In this document: positions 9,001-16,002 of the stretch, piece by piece
Layout: each line of letters starts with the position of its first letter
Numbering within the stretch: the first letter of the stretch is position 1
NCBI RefSeq assembly: GCF_024178315.1
Contig: NZ_JAMZIK010000149.1
Span: 1-38,966 of the forward strand
Direction of reading: 5' to 3'
DNA: 38,966 nucleotides
Source: Siccirubricoccus soli
Lineage (GTDB): Bacteria > Pseudomonadota > Alphaproteobacteria > Acetobacterales > Acetobacteraceae
Made by a program: the position numbers and the translations under genes
The notes under the pieces: generated by a model
Told to the model about the DNA's origin: nothing
The model's input: only the letters and a program-made list of their open reading frames with translations
The model's database searches: none

Positions 9001-11568
9001 GCAGGCGGGATCAGCACCGGCACCGGGGTCGTCGCCACCGTCATCGGCGGCAATGCCAGCCTCACCAGCAGCGCCGGCGACATCACCACCGGCGCCCATG
9101 GCAGCATCGCCGCCGGGGGCGGCAGCCTCGCGCTCGACGCCCGGGCGATCACCCTGGGCGACAGCACGGTGCTGACCGCCGGCACCGGCCTGACGGCGCG
9201 GGCGCGCACCGGCATGCTCACCGCCGGCGATGGCGTCAGCCTCTCCACCGCCGCCGGCACCGCCCGGCTGGAGGCGACGCTGGGCGGGATCCGGATCGGC
9301 AATCTCGGCAGCGTCGCGGGCGGCGCCGCCAGCCTGTCCGCCGCCACCGGCATCACCGCCGGCACCCTGTTCTTCGCCGCCGCCGCCAATGGCGATGTCG
9401 GCCTTGCCGGCGGCACGGGCGGCGTCACCCTCGGCAGCGGCGCCATCCTCGGCACCGATACCGGCAGCCTCGCCATCACCGGCGCCGCGGTCGATCTCGG
9501 CGCGAACGGCACGCTCCAGGCGCGCAACGGCATCGGGGTGACGGCGACGACCGGCCGGCTGCGGCTCGGCGATGGCAGCCAGCTTTCGGCCAGCGCCGGC
9601 GGGCTGGCGCTGACGGCCAGCGCCCAGGATATCAGCCTCGGCGCGGGGATCGGCCTGGCCGGCGCCGCGGCGCTGACCCTGCAGGGCGCCACCGGCATCT
9701 CTGCCGGCACCGGCCTTGCCGCCAGCACCGCCGGCAATGCCAGCCTCGCCGGCGGCGCCGGGGCCGTCACCCTTGGCGACGGCGCTTCGGTCCAGGCGAA
9801 TTCCGGCAGCCTCGCCCTCACCGGCGCCTCGGTCGGGATCGGCGCCAACGGCGCGCTCCAGGCGCGCGGCCCCATCGGCCTCACCGCCAGCGCCGGGGCG
9901 ATCGGCATCGGCAACGGCACCGCCATCCGCGCCACCGCGGGCGCCGTCGGCCTCACCGCCACTGGCGACGTGATCCTGGGCGATGGCAGCGCCGTTCGCG
10001 CCGGGGCGGGCAACGCCACGCTGCTGGCAGGCGGCGCCATCGCCAGCGGCGGGCTGGTGGAGGCGGCCGGGGCCGGCGCCGTGGCCAGCCTCACGGCCAG
10101 CACCGGCAGCATCACCCTGCTCGGCTCCGCCACCGCGGAAAGCGGCAGCGTGAAGGCGACCGCGGATGTGATCCTCGCCGCCGCCACCGGCATCAGCCTC
10201 ACCGGCCAGGCGCCGGAGGCCGGCAGCGCCTTCACCTCCGGCATCCTGCAGGCGGCACGCGGCGGCACCGGCCATGTGGTGCTGACCACGGCGGCCGGCG
10301 ACATCACCCAGAGCGGCGGGCTGATCTCCGCCCGCGGCAGCAGCGCCGCCAACAGCGTCGCCTTCACCGCCGCGGGCGGCCGCTTCGCCCAGGCGCCGGA
10401 CAGCGGCGCCGCGATCGACGCGCCGCGCCTCACCGGCTCGGCCCGCGACGGGATCGAGCTGCTGGCCTATGGCAGCGCCCGCAGCGGCGCGGCGCGCGGC
10501 AACCAAGTGGATGTGGTGGGCAACCTTGCCAGCAGCGCCGGCGCCATCCGGCTGCAGACGGTGGAATCGCCGACCCTGGTGAACGGCACCCTCGCCGCCG
10601 CCGGCGCCATCCAGCTCTGGTCAGAGCGGGCGCTGACCGTCACCGGCGCCAGCATCAGCAGCAGCGGCACCGCGGTGGCCAGCGCCATCGGCGCCGGCGG
10701 CACGCTGGAGGGGCTGGACCTCGCCCAGCGCGCCGGCCTCGTCACCCTCTACTCGGGCGGCGCCATCACGGTGACCGGCCTCACCCTGAACGCGGAGGCC
10801 GCGGCGATCCGCGCCGGGGTGCCGATGCTGTTCAACCCCGGCTTCGGCGCCCAGCCCCAGACGCTGATGCTGGACGGCGTCCAGGCCAGCATCGGCTCCG
10901 CCATCGCCTTCGCCGGCGCGGGCGGCATCCTGGCCGGGGAGGCCACCATCATCACCCCGGGCCGCGACGTGCTGCCGGCCGCGCTGTTCGACAGCCGGGT
11001 GCCGGCACCGGCGGGCAGCCGCCTCGCCCTGCTGGAATCCGGCCTCGGCGCCGTGCAGCCGGACCTGCCGGGCGGCGTGCCGAAGAACCAGCCGACCAAG
11101 GTCCGGGTGAACAACACCCTGCCCGGCGCCTTCGGCCCCGGCACCCCGGACCCGGCGGGCGACATCGCGCTCAACCTGCAGATGGTCGCGCATACCGGCT
11201 ATGGGCTGCAGAACCAGGGCGCGGCCTTCCTGCTCGCCGGCAGCGGCAACATCTCCGGCACCGTCGAGGCCGGGCGGCTCGGCGTCGTCGGCAATGGCGG
11301 CAGCATGACGCTGCTCGGCACGCTGAACGGTCAGACCGGGGCGGGGGCGGCGCAGTATGCCGACATTACCCAGGTCGTCCCGGCCGCGGCGCTGACCCGC
11401 TACCGCATCAATGGCTGCGTCGTCACCTCCATCAACTGCGTGGTGCCGCCGCAGATCCAGATCGTGCCGCCGCGGACGGTGGACCGCGCCTCCCTCACCA
11501 TCGAGGCGGGCCGGCTGAATACCGCCGAAGTCATCATCCCGAACGTCTCGGACGAGGACGACGAATGA
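1..11568 (+). CDS. Giant filamentous-haemagglutinin-like surface adhesin, 5' end outside window
   Basis: The frame is open from the first base, so at least 3855 codons of a larger gene are present and the start lies to the left. The protein is almost entirely short Gly/Ala/Ser/Thr-rich strands (patterns such as LTLGDGS and VTAGAGS), as expected of a right-handed beta-helix adhesin of the two-partner-secretion (TpsA) type. From about position 1214 to 5800 a module of roughly 220-380 residues recurs six times. Each copy begins with a strand like ITLLADDM and ends near LRIGR. From about 5800 to 10300 it changes to irregular repeats of 20-35 residues. The C-terminus has a CVVTSINCVV cysteine pair and an acidic end (SDEDDE), and I see no PEP-CTERM or autotransporter barrel. 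An outer-membrane TpsB partner would be expected upstream but is not visible. The stop overlaps the CHAT gene start as ATGA. I am confident of the class; the ligand is unknown. Confidence 0.85.
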   Translation, partial: LFSRGALTVATGGVTVASSGGVELTGTSLTLNDVVTATGQAVTLTATSGSITQAAAAAIDADSLTASAQTGVALATASNAVTGNRIGSLAASTATGGVAGFSRTAMTVGGTGISVAASGGVGLEASSLTLDAAVAAAGQTVTLTANDGGITQTASGTITAEALRLSAAGAINLAAATGNAFSLVSGSTTAGGIALLSTAATLTVDAALTAAAGSTIALTASELIADARIGFAGPADAGNTIRLTADRLTANGADTVDASTLGTVRIATLGSATDLALGTAQFSDASLEQVVAGRLIFVAGGDLSFASSQDFAARGVTTLELVAGGGISQANGTALTVTRLAAAAGTGAGDGIALAGQNAIGNIVEGTEVAGFGLRAGGDIAITSTSAALRVLAGGVIQAGAGADVTLRANDLVLAAAIQAAGGGNLGTVSILPNTPGRAVTLGGNAPGTLSLLNAEIAQIAAGTGMLRIGSDGTTTTAGVITIAGDAIVRGHAAVLDLRGQQVTQTGGILDVATLTGAVTTVNGADAAGFALDRLVAGEAVNSIDTLAGVTASGGTIGVASANSLTVTGNVQATAPSGSGVALLSAGTLTIGGGVQVQAAGGGVALTAGFGINHAGSISATESVRLEAGTAGLLGGIALSGDIASSGGDISLRARLGNISQTAGTLTAMAAAPHGTVALVAEAGSITQSGTGALAARQLIARASGSVSLSGSSNSVHALLGTGATGALDATAFTVNDPARLGSMAGLSFVLNSSAATLTVAGLVRAGTQVDGTGTVTAISPGRIIRLLADDMVLDASLSPDGISLRAPGGTIELAPHTLGGATPRAISLGGAPGSTNNGELTLDSAELAQLDTRDGTSAGTIVLGRADAGAITIRGQVDLRGAPGTPTEYEDPRARTLVLASGGAITEQAGARLNVERFAALAGGAVVLDGVNVINTIAGTATHVTAAGASGAFSVAGISAHGAVTLRVGGRAGVADASLAALGTTPALPPALDANGNPLASVAALTIAGAITTNGAGDITLRADDLRIAAALNAGAGRRVVLQPVTAGQGVLLGGAATGPVGAEPADGNALSLTAEELGFVTAGLLRIGGLSSLDGAAASTGWVAQGQQAIDLTSTGVTTLEVLSAYGFVQLGALLSGVETAGLTVANLAATVRTADRSGADDAPATVWLGADNHIGRIGDTSGLASSGGAGIRLTIDRATQDGVLPSNVVTIRQAAGQALQVADAGIALNRDGGRVTLIADILGNFAGSVSVNAGTIELLPRTAGTDLSLGVTNASAVGEISATTLAALSTNGGVLRIGRSVDAAVIGNGALAPIGGGDATLAGIAGADNSRMAGNIAVLGNLSLRGVADTLELYAGVAGEAAPGSITQAAGTSIDVAAIAGGSRGFTALMNAGNTIDAIAQRRVLSAADAGIGFRAGTGAASPEDAVFALNTGSALLTISGQVSAGVGAGAAGSGAVVATGGAITLLADDMALEAALVAPGGLVALAPHTDGRHIALARSIAAAGSNELGLTAAELAAVHADTLIIGRAPEAGGSALLGRRSDGTVIGSAGLPVAGTIRQYGENIDLLGTAGNAGAGPEGNQGTASTLTLVAQTSIQQRGRSGDASAETEGNGPDSGDARGWIRVGNLTGSARDLIWLGADNRIATLAGDVIAGGIAGITVGSGGTAGVFTLRQAPVATVTADGLGSGNPDNRVDVAGSVTALGGEGSRITLVADALDIPAGGKVSAPGGTVEILPATAGRGVTLGGMAANTLSLTTAALARIGDTAGATTVLRIGRSADAAVVGNANWPTPFALGSAETGSAAGPRTAGDIALVGDVALRDGADLNRVVRLELHAGVGTDGSGTISQTGGGLNVQDLAGSSRFGTTLGSVTNRVDRLAVRGALSDGESGVSFTTGIGTDADNAATDGSFTFITTRSLTIAGSVTASHAAASGIASVTVTSAGSQSVNAALLAKTGLVLSAATGIINTSSLRAMEGDLLLVTANGAIVSEAGTLLSAGTSATLTATGTGGAITVSELTAGRDAILTATGGITVTDVTATTRDARLTSNTGLVTVLGTVFAGRDAVLGAGAIAVLGSVDATRDASLTASGDISYGTILAGGTATLTSTAGDIAGSTGSAVTAGTGTATLSAANGHVTLGDLASVSGNAVNIAAGLDSEAGNAVQITATGGSAVFTVTGGALTLGDDVTVLAADAASLSSFGNLSVGARLHFAAENGDGALASNAGSLGIDASAAVSAGGLLTLSAQTDITLAGGGSPASSFTGGGLAATAATGTLDIGEGVSLAATTGALTATATDGLLRIGDAASLRALAGSAALTGGIGITGGTDLILAGRDGLTLAATAGVVALGDGSALAASAGSVTVSADGLGGAVTFGAASTVTAGNGSVTVSAATDIATGAGSQFEASSPGPLAGDVSLTATAGALGLAPGAIVTASRDALLTAGTTLDLGAGSGISAGRAASVTATGAVGVAEGVTLQAGTGRATLRSTGGALTLGGLAAGTITIGSTEADVVLGGTSITNAAVVVRVIAATGFDITASGNIGFGNAASLTTTGGAGRIASSAGSIAFGAAPVVRSTNGTIEVSAQTGLTTGGGASFRGGAGVSLATATGDIDFTTAATIAASAGPVSIGATAGAIRFGGGSQVSAGSGPLQISGATGITATAALTASASAGDATLASSGGAIDLGSGSQVTAGAGSLGLSGTAILLGNGVTLSSRDGTAVTATATDITVGGGSTIRATAGATSLTASLGHITLNSGTSVTAGQGALGLVSGTGLTLLDNVTATATGGDFTMAGGNGAIGIGTDGTFGSTTGNATLTGTAITLGDGTDVSAATGASLTASTGTLALGNGASVTSTGGTTLLQANAADISLGNGVALSGGALVLASGTGIAGGTGFTGTAGSGNASLEGGAGSVTLGANAVIEAEAGALAVSGTAIDIGTLGSLTSRDGITLGATAGSIELGNSAGLWATAGGIGLASTGTIGLGSGTAMIAGAGDLILAGAGGISTGTGVVATVIGGNASLTSSAGDITTGAHGSIAAGGGSLALDARAITLGDSTVLTAGTGLTARARTGMLTAGDGVSLSTAAGTARLEATLGGIRIGNLGSVAGGAASLSAATGITAGTLFFAAAANGDVGLAGGTGGVTLGSGAILGTDTGSLAITGAAVDLGANGTLQARNGIGVTATTGRLRLGDGSQLSASAGGLALTASAQDISLGAGIGLAGAAALTLQGATGISAGTGLAASTAGNASLAGGAGAVTLGDGASVQANSGSLALTGASVGIGANGALQARGPIGLTASAGAIGIGNGTAIRATAGAVGLTATGDVILGDGSAVRAGAGNATLLAGGAIASGGLVEAAGAGAVASLTASTGSITLLGSATAESGSVKATADVILAAATGISLTGQAPEAGSAFTSGILQAARGGTGHVVLTTAAGDITQSGGLISARGSSAANSVAFTAAGGRFAQAPDSGAAIDAPRLTGSARDGIELLAYGSARSGAARGNQVDVVGNLASSAGAIRLQTVESPTLVNGTLAAAGAIQLWSERALTVTGASISSSGTAVASAIGAGGTLEGLDLAQRAGLVTLYSGGAITVTGLTLNAEAAAIRAGVPMLFNPGFGAQPQTLMLDGVQASIGSAIAFAGAGGILAGEATIITPGRDVLPAALFDSRVPAPAGSRLALLESGLGAVQPDLPGGVPKNQPTKVRVNNTLPGAFGPGTPDPAGDIALNLQMVAHTGYGLQNQGAAFLLAGSGNISGTVEAGRLGVVGNGGSMTLLGTLNGQTGAGAAQYADITQVVPAAALTRYRINGCVVTSINCVVPPQIQIVPPRTVDRASLTIEAGRLNTAEVIIPNVSDEDDE

Positions 11569-14500
11569 GCCCGCGCCGCCTGCCGCCCGCGCTCCGCCTG
11601 CTGCCGGCCCTCGGGCTGCTGCTTGCCGCCTGCAGCACCCCGCCCGAGGACAGCTTCGTCGCGCCCGCCCAGCGCGCCGCCGCCGGCGAACCCGCCGGGG
11701 TGGATGCCAAGGGCGAGGCCTGCCTCGCCCAGCGCGGCAACCCGCTGCCGGCGGACCTGCCCGTGGCCGGGGTGCAGGAGGTCTTCTGCGGCGGCTGGAC
11801 CTCCGCCGCCGCCCGGGTGGCGACGCTGCGCGGCAGCACCGATGCCGCGACGCTCGACCAGCTCGCCGGCGGCGGCCTCTGGCGCACCTGGCTGGACCAG
11901 CGCGTGACCTGTGCCGCGCCGCAGGCCACCACCATCGCCGGCGGCTACGCCGCGCGGCTGCTGGCCTGCACCCGCAAGGCCGGCGGCTGGCCGCATGTCG
12001 CCATGGTCGCCGCCGGGCCGCATGGGCCGGTGCTGGCGGATGGCGTCGCCACCTCGACGCCGGTGATGGAACGCCTCGCCGCCGGCCAGGTGACGGCCGC
12101 CGGCGCCGCCCAGCCCCGCTCCGCCGCGCTCGAGCTCGCGGTGCGCCGCATGGCGGCGGAGAGCTTCAGCGCCAACGACGTCAGCCGGTTCGAGACGCTG
12201 ATGGCCGCCGGCCGCGACCTCAACCAGCTCGAGAATTTCGCCGCCGCCGAGGATGCCTACCGCGCCGCCCTCGCCCTGCAGGAGCGGGTGCTGGGCCGGG
12301 AGGACCCGAACATCGTCCTGCCCCTGCTGCACCTTGCCCTCAACCTCGCGGCGCAGAACCGGCTGGACGAGGCGGAGGTGCTGTTCACCCGCGCCGAGGG
12401 GCTGGCGCCCCGCGCGGCGGACGAGACCGCGGTGCCGCGCCTCGCGCATTACCGCGGCCTCGCCGCCCAGCGCGCCCACAAGCTGGAGGAGGCGGCAACC
12501 CATCTCCGCGAGGCGGAGGCCGGCTACGCCGCCCTGCTGCCCAGCAGCATGCTCGGCACTTCGGACAGCGAGGTGAACCTGCTGGCCGACCCCACCGCCA
12601 CCACCGCCGCCTTCGGCCTGGCGGAGGTGCGGCGCAACCTCTCCCGCGTCCTCGCCACCACCGGCCATCCGGCGGAGGCGGAGGCGAAGATCGCCGAAAG
12701 CCGCCGCCTGCTGCGCCAGGTGGGCAATGCGCCCGGCCCGATGATCGCCCGCACCCTGCGCACCGAAGGCCGCAACGCCGCCAGCCTCGGCCGCAACGAG
12801 GCGGCGGCGCGGCAGCTCGAGGCCGCGGCGCGGCGCTTCGCCGTGGCCGCCCCGGGCGAGCGGCCGGAGGCCGTGACCCTCTTCCTCTCCGGCGGCCGGC
12901 GTCAGGCGACCGGCCGGCGGAGCGAGGCGCTGAGCGCCTTTCGCGCCGGCGCCGACATCCTGCGCGCCCGCCAGCTTGCTTTGCCGGCGACCATGGTGCT
13001 GCCCTATCTGGACGCGCTGGAGGCCGAGGCCGCGGCGCGGCCGGATCAGGCGGAGGCGTTGCGGCGGGAGATGTTCGCCGCCGCCCAGCTCGCCCAGCGC
13101 AGCAACACGGTGCGCTTCGTGCAGCAGGCCAGCGCCCGCATCGGCGCCTCGGGCGGGGACCAGCGCGTCTCCGAGGCGGTCCGCCGGCTGCAGGATGCCG
13201 ACCAGGCGCTGCGCGACCTCTTCGCCGAGCGCGACGCCGCCCCCTCCGCCGCCATCGACGCGCGGATCGCCGAGGCGCAGCAGGCCCGTGCCGAGGCCGA
13301 GAGCGAGGTGGCCGCCGCCGCCCCGGGCTACCGGCAGCTCCTGCTCGCCACCGCGGATTTCAACGCGGTGAACGCGGTGCTGGCGCCGCAGGAGGCGCTG
13401 GTCACCATGCTGCTCGGGCGCCACAGCGCCTGGGTGCTCGCGCTCCGCGACGGCAAGGTCTACAGCGCCCGCGCCAGCCTGGGCGAGGCGGAGGCGGCGG
13501 GGCTGGTGAACGCCATCCGCGCCGGCGTCATCGACCAGAACGGCGCCCCCGGCCGCTTCGACCCCGCCCCGGCCCAGGCGCTCTACAACGCCCTGCTGAA
13601 GCCGCTGGAGGCGGCGCTGGACGGCGCCGAGACGCTGGTGGTGGTGCCGGACGGGCCGCTGCTCGGCATCCCCTTCGGCCTGCTGCTGACCGGGCCGGTG
13701 ACCGACCCCAACCTCGGCAAGGCGCCCTTCCTCATCAAGCGGCACGGCATCGTCCATGTGCCCTCGCCGCAGACCCTGGTGACGCTGCGCGGCACCGGCG
13801 CCGCCTCCTCCGCGCCGCTCGCCTATGGCGGGTTCGGGGATTTCTCCCCGCCGACGCCGGCCCAGCTCCTCCGCAGCTTCCCCGTCGATCGCTGCGCCGC
13901 CGACGCAAGGCTGGCCCAGGGGCTGACGCGGCTGCCGGGCACGCGGCGGGAGGTGCTGGAGGTGCAGCACCTGCTCGGCGCCGGGCCGCGCGACATCCGC
14001 CTCGGCACCGAGTTCACCGCGGCGGCGCTGCGGCAGGCCGATCTCGGCAGCCGGCGCATCCTGCACCTCGCCACCCATGCGCTGCTGCCGGGCGAGCTCT
14101 CCTGCCTGCCGGAACCCTCCATCGTCGTCTCCCCGCCGCCGGGCGCCCCGGATGCCAATGCCGCCTTCGTCAAGGCCTCCGACCTGCTCGGGCTGAAGCT
14201 GAACGCCGACCTCATCATCCTCTCCGCCTGCAACACCGGCGGGCCTTCGGGGGCGGGCGGCGGCGAGGCGCTTTCCGGCCTGGCGCGCGCCTTCTTCTAT
14301 GCCGGGGCGCGCGGGCTGATGGTGACGCACTGGGCGGTGAACGACGATGCGGCGATGCTCATCGTCTCGGATTCCATGCGGCGGCAGCAAGGCGGCGCCT
14401 CCTCGGCGGCGGCGCTGCGCGGGGCGCAGCGGCTGATCCTGGACGAGGCGGGGCTGCGGCTGCCGGCGGAATTCGGCCACCCCTACTACTGGGCGCCCTT

Positions 14501-14570
14501 CGCGCTGATCGGCGACGGGAAGCGGGCGCCGCAGGTGAATGCGGCGGCGGCGGCGGCGCCGCGGGGCTAG
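11565..14570 (+). CDS. Exported lipoprotein with TPR repeats and a C-terminal CHAT cysteine-protease domain
   Basis: The 1001-residue protein starts with a lipoprotein signal: two Arg, a hydrophobic stretch and the lipobox LLAAC, with Cys23 as the lipidated residue. Ser follows the Cys, so the outer membrane is the likely destination. Residues about 213-322 form helical TPR-like repeats, and an Ala/Glu-rich helical linker follows. From about 600 to the end is a CHAT domain (caspase-like, clan CD family). The expected catalytic dyad is visible: His838 in the HLATH motif and Cys889 in LSACNTG, followed by the typical GARGLMVTHWAVND segment. The start ATG overlaps the adhesin stop by four bases (ATGA), so the two are translationally coupled. 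CHAT proteins are known proteases activated through partner domains. I infer that this one may process or anchor the adhesin, but the sequence does not prove it. Confidence 0.9.
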   Translation: MSPRRLPPALRLLPALGLLLAACSTPPEDSFVAPAQRAAAGEPAGVDAKGEACLAQRGNPLPADLPVAGVQEVFCGGWTSAAARVATLRGSTDAATLDQLAGGGLWRTWLDQRVTCAAPQATTIAGGYAARLLACTRKAGGWPHVAMVAAGPHGPVLADGVATSTPVMERLAAGQVTAAGAAQPRSAALELAVRRMAAESFSANDVSRFETLMAAGRDLNQLENFAAAEDAYRAALALQERVLGREDPNIVLPLLHLALNLAAQNRLDEAEVLFTRAEGLAPRAADETAVPRLAHYRGLAAQRAHKLEEAATHLREAEAGYAALLPSSMLGTSDSEVNLLADPTATTAAFGLAEVRRNLSRVLATTGHPAEAEAKIAESRRLLRQVGNAPGPMIARTLRTEGRNAASLGRNEAAARQLEAAARRFAVAAPGERPEAVTLFLSGGRRQATGRRSEALSAFRAGADILRARQLALPATMVLPYLDALEAEAAARPDQAEALRREMFAAAQLAQRSNTVRFVQQASARIGASGGDQRVSEAVRRLQDADQALRDLFAERDAAPSAAIDARIAEAQQARAEAESEVAAAAPGYRQLLLATADFNAVNAVLAPQEALVTMLLGRHSAWVLALRDGKVYSARASLGEAEAAGLVNAIRAGVIDQNGAPGRFDPAPAQALYNALLKPLEAALDGAETLVVVPDGPLLGIPFGLLLTGPVTDPNLGKAPFLIKRHGIVHVPSPQTLVTLRGTGAASSAPLAYGGFGDFSPPTPAQLLRSFPVDRCAADARLAQGLTRLPGTRREVLEVQHLLGAGPRDIRLGTEFTAAALRQADLGSRRILHLATHALLPGELSCLPEPSIVVSPPPGAPDANAAFVKASDLLGLKLNADLIILSACNTGGPSGAGGGEALSGLARAFFYAGARGLMVTHWAVNDDAAMLIVSDSMRRQQGGASSAAALRGAQRLILDEAGLRLPAEFGHPYYWAPFALIGDGKRAPQVNAAAAAAPRG

Positions 14571-14577
14571 AGCCGTC

Positions 14578-14614
14578 CCGATCTGCCGGATCACGCCGTG
14601 ATCCGGCAGATCGG
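14578..14614. repeat. Perfect 17-bp inverted repeat after the CHAT gene (possible terminator)
   Basis: The arms at 14578-14594 and 14598-14614 are perfectly complementary around a three-base centre (gcc). The hairpin lies eight bases after the CHAT stop codon and has no T-run. The central 17 bases, GGATCACGCCGTGATCC, occur again in the palindrome at 28242-28270, so this is a member of a dispersed family and not only a local terminator. Confidence 0.8.
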
Positions 14615-14995
14615 ACATGGCTGCGGGGCCGGGCTTCGCTCACGCATCCCGCTCCGATACATCCTTCGAGCGCGTGGCGCGCGGTTCCGGTCGCTTTGGC
14701 TCGGCCGGTCACGCTGCGGATGTCCCGCTCAGTGCCTCCTGCGCGCCAGAGCCGCCAGCCGCGGCACGCCGGCGCGGCGCCGCGCCGGCTGTCGCGCCCG
14801 GCGGCGTTCCGAGGCGAGCGCGGCTTTCCCAGCCTTCGGGCATCCCTGCGCGGCCTGTCCCGGCCAATGACCCTGCCGGCTGGCATCTCGGCCCAGGGAC
14901 GCGCCATGGCCCTGGCCTGGCCTTGCGCGGCCGGGGACACCCGCCCGTCGCGCACCGCGGAGCGGCGCCCTGATCCGGTGTCGGATTTCTTTACA
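14615..14995. other. Non-coding stretch with no supported gene
   Basis: Together with the hairpin and the promoter region this forms the roughly 540-base gap between the CHAT gene and the PEP-CTERM gene. Reading frames across it are open only because of the high GC content. They lack ribosome binding sites and recognisable domains and have Arg/Pro-rich compositions typical of shadow frames. I see no RNA gene. Confidence 0.6.
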
Positions 14996-15005
14996 CTTCG
15001 CGAAG
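14996..15005. promoter_or_regulatory. Palindrome CTTCGCGAAG, candidate upstream activator site
   Basis: This perfect 10-bp palindrome lies in a locally AT-richer tract about 50 bases upstream of the -24 element of the sigma-54-type promoter, or about 70 bases upstream of the predicted transcription start. Enhancer-binding activators of sigma-54 typically bind at this distance or farther. The assignment rests on position and symmetry only. Confidence 0.4.
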
Positions 15006-15045
15006 AGTTTGCAGGTTTGCACCGTAATTTCAGAGCGTTGGCCCA

Positions 15046-15060
15046 TGGCATATCACTTGC
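15046..15060 (+). promoter_or_regulatory. Sigma-54 (RpoN) promoter of the PEP-CTERM gene
   Basis: TGGCATATCACTTGC matches the -24/-12 consensus TGGCAC-N5-TTGC in all but one position and has the invariant GG-N10-GC spacing (GG at 15047-15048, GC at 15059-15060). Transcription would start near 15072. That leaves a leader of about 38 bases with the ribosome binding site AAGG at 15097-15100, ahead of the ATG at 15110. PEP-CTERM genes in other bacteria are known to be controlled by RpoN together with the PrsK/PrsR two-component system, which fits. Confidence 0.7.
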
Positions 15061-15109
15061 CTGTGTTCTGCCAGGGCCTGGTAGCCAGGTCCGGCCAAGG
15101 GATCCAACG

Positions 15110-15721
15110 ATGAAGTTCAAGAAACTCCTGACCATGCTGGCTCTGGCGGCCAGTCTGCTGGCCTCGGCCGCGCAGGCCGCCCCCGTCAGCACCACCATCG
15201 ACGGCACCGCCTCCATCGGCACCGCGGGCATCATCGGCTATACTGGTACCGTCATCGGGCTCGGCACCACCTTCACCCTGCCGAGCGGCTCCGCCTTCCC
15301 GAACCTCTCCTACATCTCCTCCACCACCGGGCAGTTCGCCGGCGTCGAGGCGACCCCGCTGGTCTTCAGCGCGGTGACGGCCACGCTCAACGCGATGGTG
15401 CAGTTCACCTCCGCGGTCGGCGACTTCGTCGGCCAGATTGCGCTCGCGACCGTCAGCGGCGCGACGACGAACCGAATCGTCTCGATCACCGTCCTCGGCG
15501 ATTTCACGCCGAGCGGCATCCTGGACACCTATCTGGCGGGTCCGGCGAGCCTGACCATGAGCTTCACCCAGACCGGCGGCGCCGGCGCCTCGGTCAGCGT
15601 CAGCGCGACCCTGGCCTCCCCGCCGGTCCCGATCGAGGTGCCGGAGCCGATGACCCTGGCGCTGCTCGGCGTAGCGATCGCCGGGCTCGGCGCCGTCGCC
15701 AGCCGGCGGAAGGCCGCCTGA
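15110..15721 (+). CDS. PEP-CTERM sorting-domain surface protein
   Basis: This is a 203-residue secreted protein. It has a cleavable signal peptide (Lys-rich start, hydrophobic core, likely cut after AAQAA near residue 24) and a Thr/Ser/Gly-rich beta-type body with no cysteines of note. The textbook C-terminal sorting signal is present: VPEP, a hydrophobic helix of about 17 residues, then SRRK. Such tails are recognised in the inner membrane by an exosortase (EpsH/XrtA type) and cut, which delivers the protein to the surface or the exopolysaccharide matrix. No exosortase gene lies in the window. The start is chosen because it gives a clean signal peptide with AAGG ten bases upstream; longer upstream readings have no support. 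It stands alone and is transcribed from the sigma-54 site just upstream. The exact function of the body is unknown. Confidence 0.88.
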   Translation: MKFKKLLTMLALAASLLASAAQAAPVSTTIDGTASIGTAGIIGYTGTVIGLGTTFTLPSGSAFPNLSYISSTTGQFAGVEATPLVFSAVTATLNAMVQFTSAVGDFVGQIALATVSGATTNRIVSITVLGDFTPSGILDTYLAGPASLTMSFTQTGGAGASVSVSATLASPPVPIEVPEPMTLALLGVAIAGLGAVASRRKAA

Positions 15722-16002
15722 CACCCCGCGACCGGCAGCCCTTCGCCCATGCCGGGCGGGGGGGGCGTGCCGGCAGGCAGGACCCGCGCGGCCCCGGGCA
15801 GGGGCCGGGCGGCAGGGCAGCGAGGGCCGGCCCGCCCGGCCCCCGCACCATGCCCGGGGCGTTTCCCCCCGGCCGGGCTTTGCTTTAGCCTGGGACCCGC
15901 ATGTTGCCGGCCGGGCGCCGGCCGCCAGCCTCCGCGGCGCGGGCGGCCGCTGTCCGGGAGAGGCAGCAGCGCCGCCTGCCAGGAAGCTCCAAGGAAACGC
16001 CC

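Noticed and set aside
3871-10506. Very long open frame (about 2200 codons) antisense to the adhesin gene
   Set aside because: It is a by-product of the GC-rich repetitive sense strand. Its product is a monotonous Gly/Ala/Arg/Asp string without domains, and no ribosome site or promoter supports it.
11400-14618. Antisense frame of about 1070 codons opposite the CHAT gene
   Set aside because: It is an Arg/Gly/Ala-rich shadow of the coding strand with no recognisable motif. The sense gene has signal peptide, TPR and CHAT motifs.
14617-15046. Small open frames on both strands between the CHAT and PEP-CTERM genes
   Set aside because: They have no ribosome binding site and low-complexity Arg/Pro/Ala products, and they overlap the palindrome and promoter elements.
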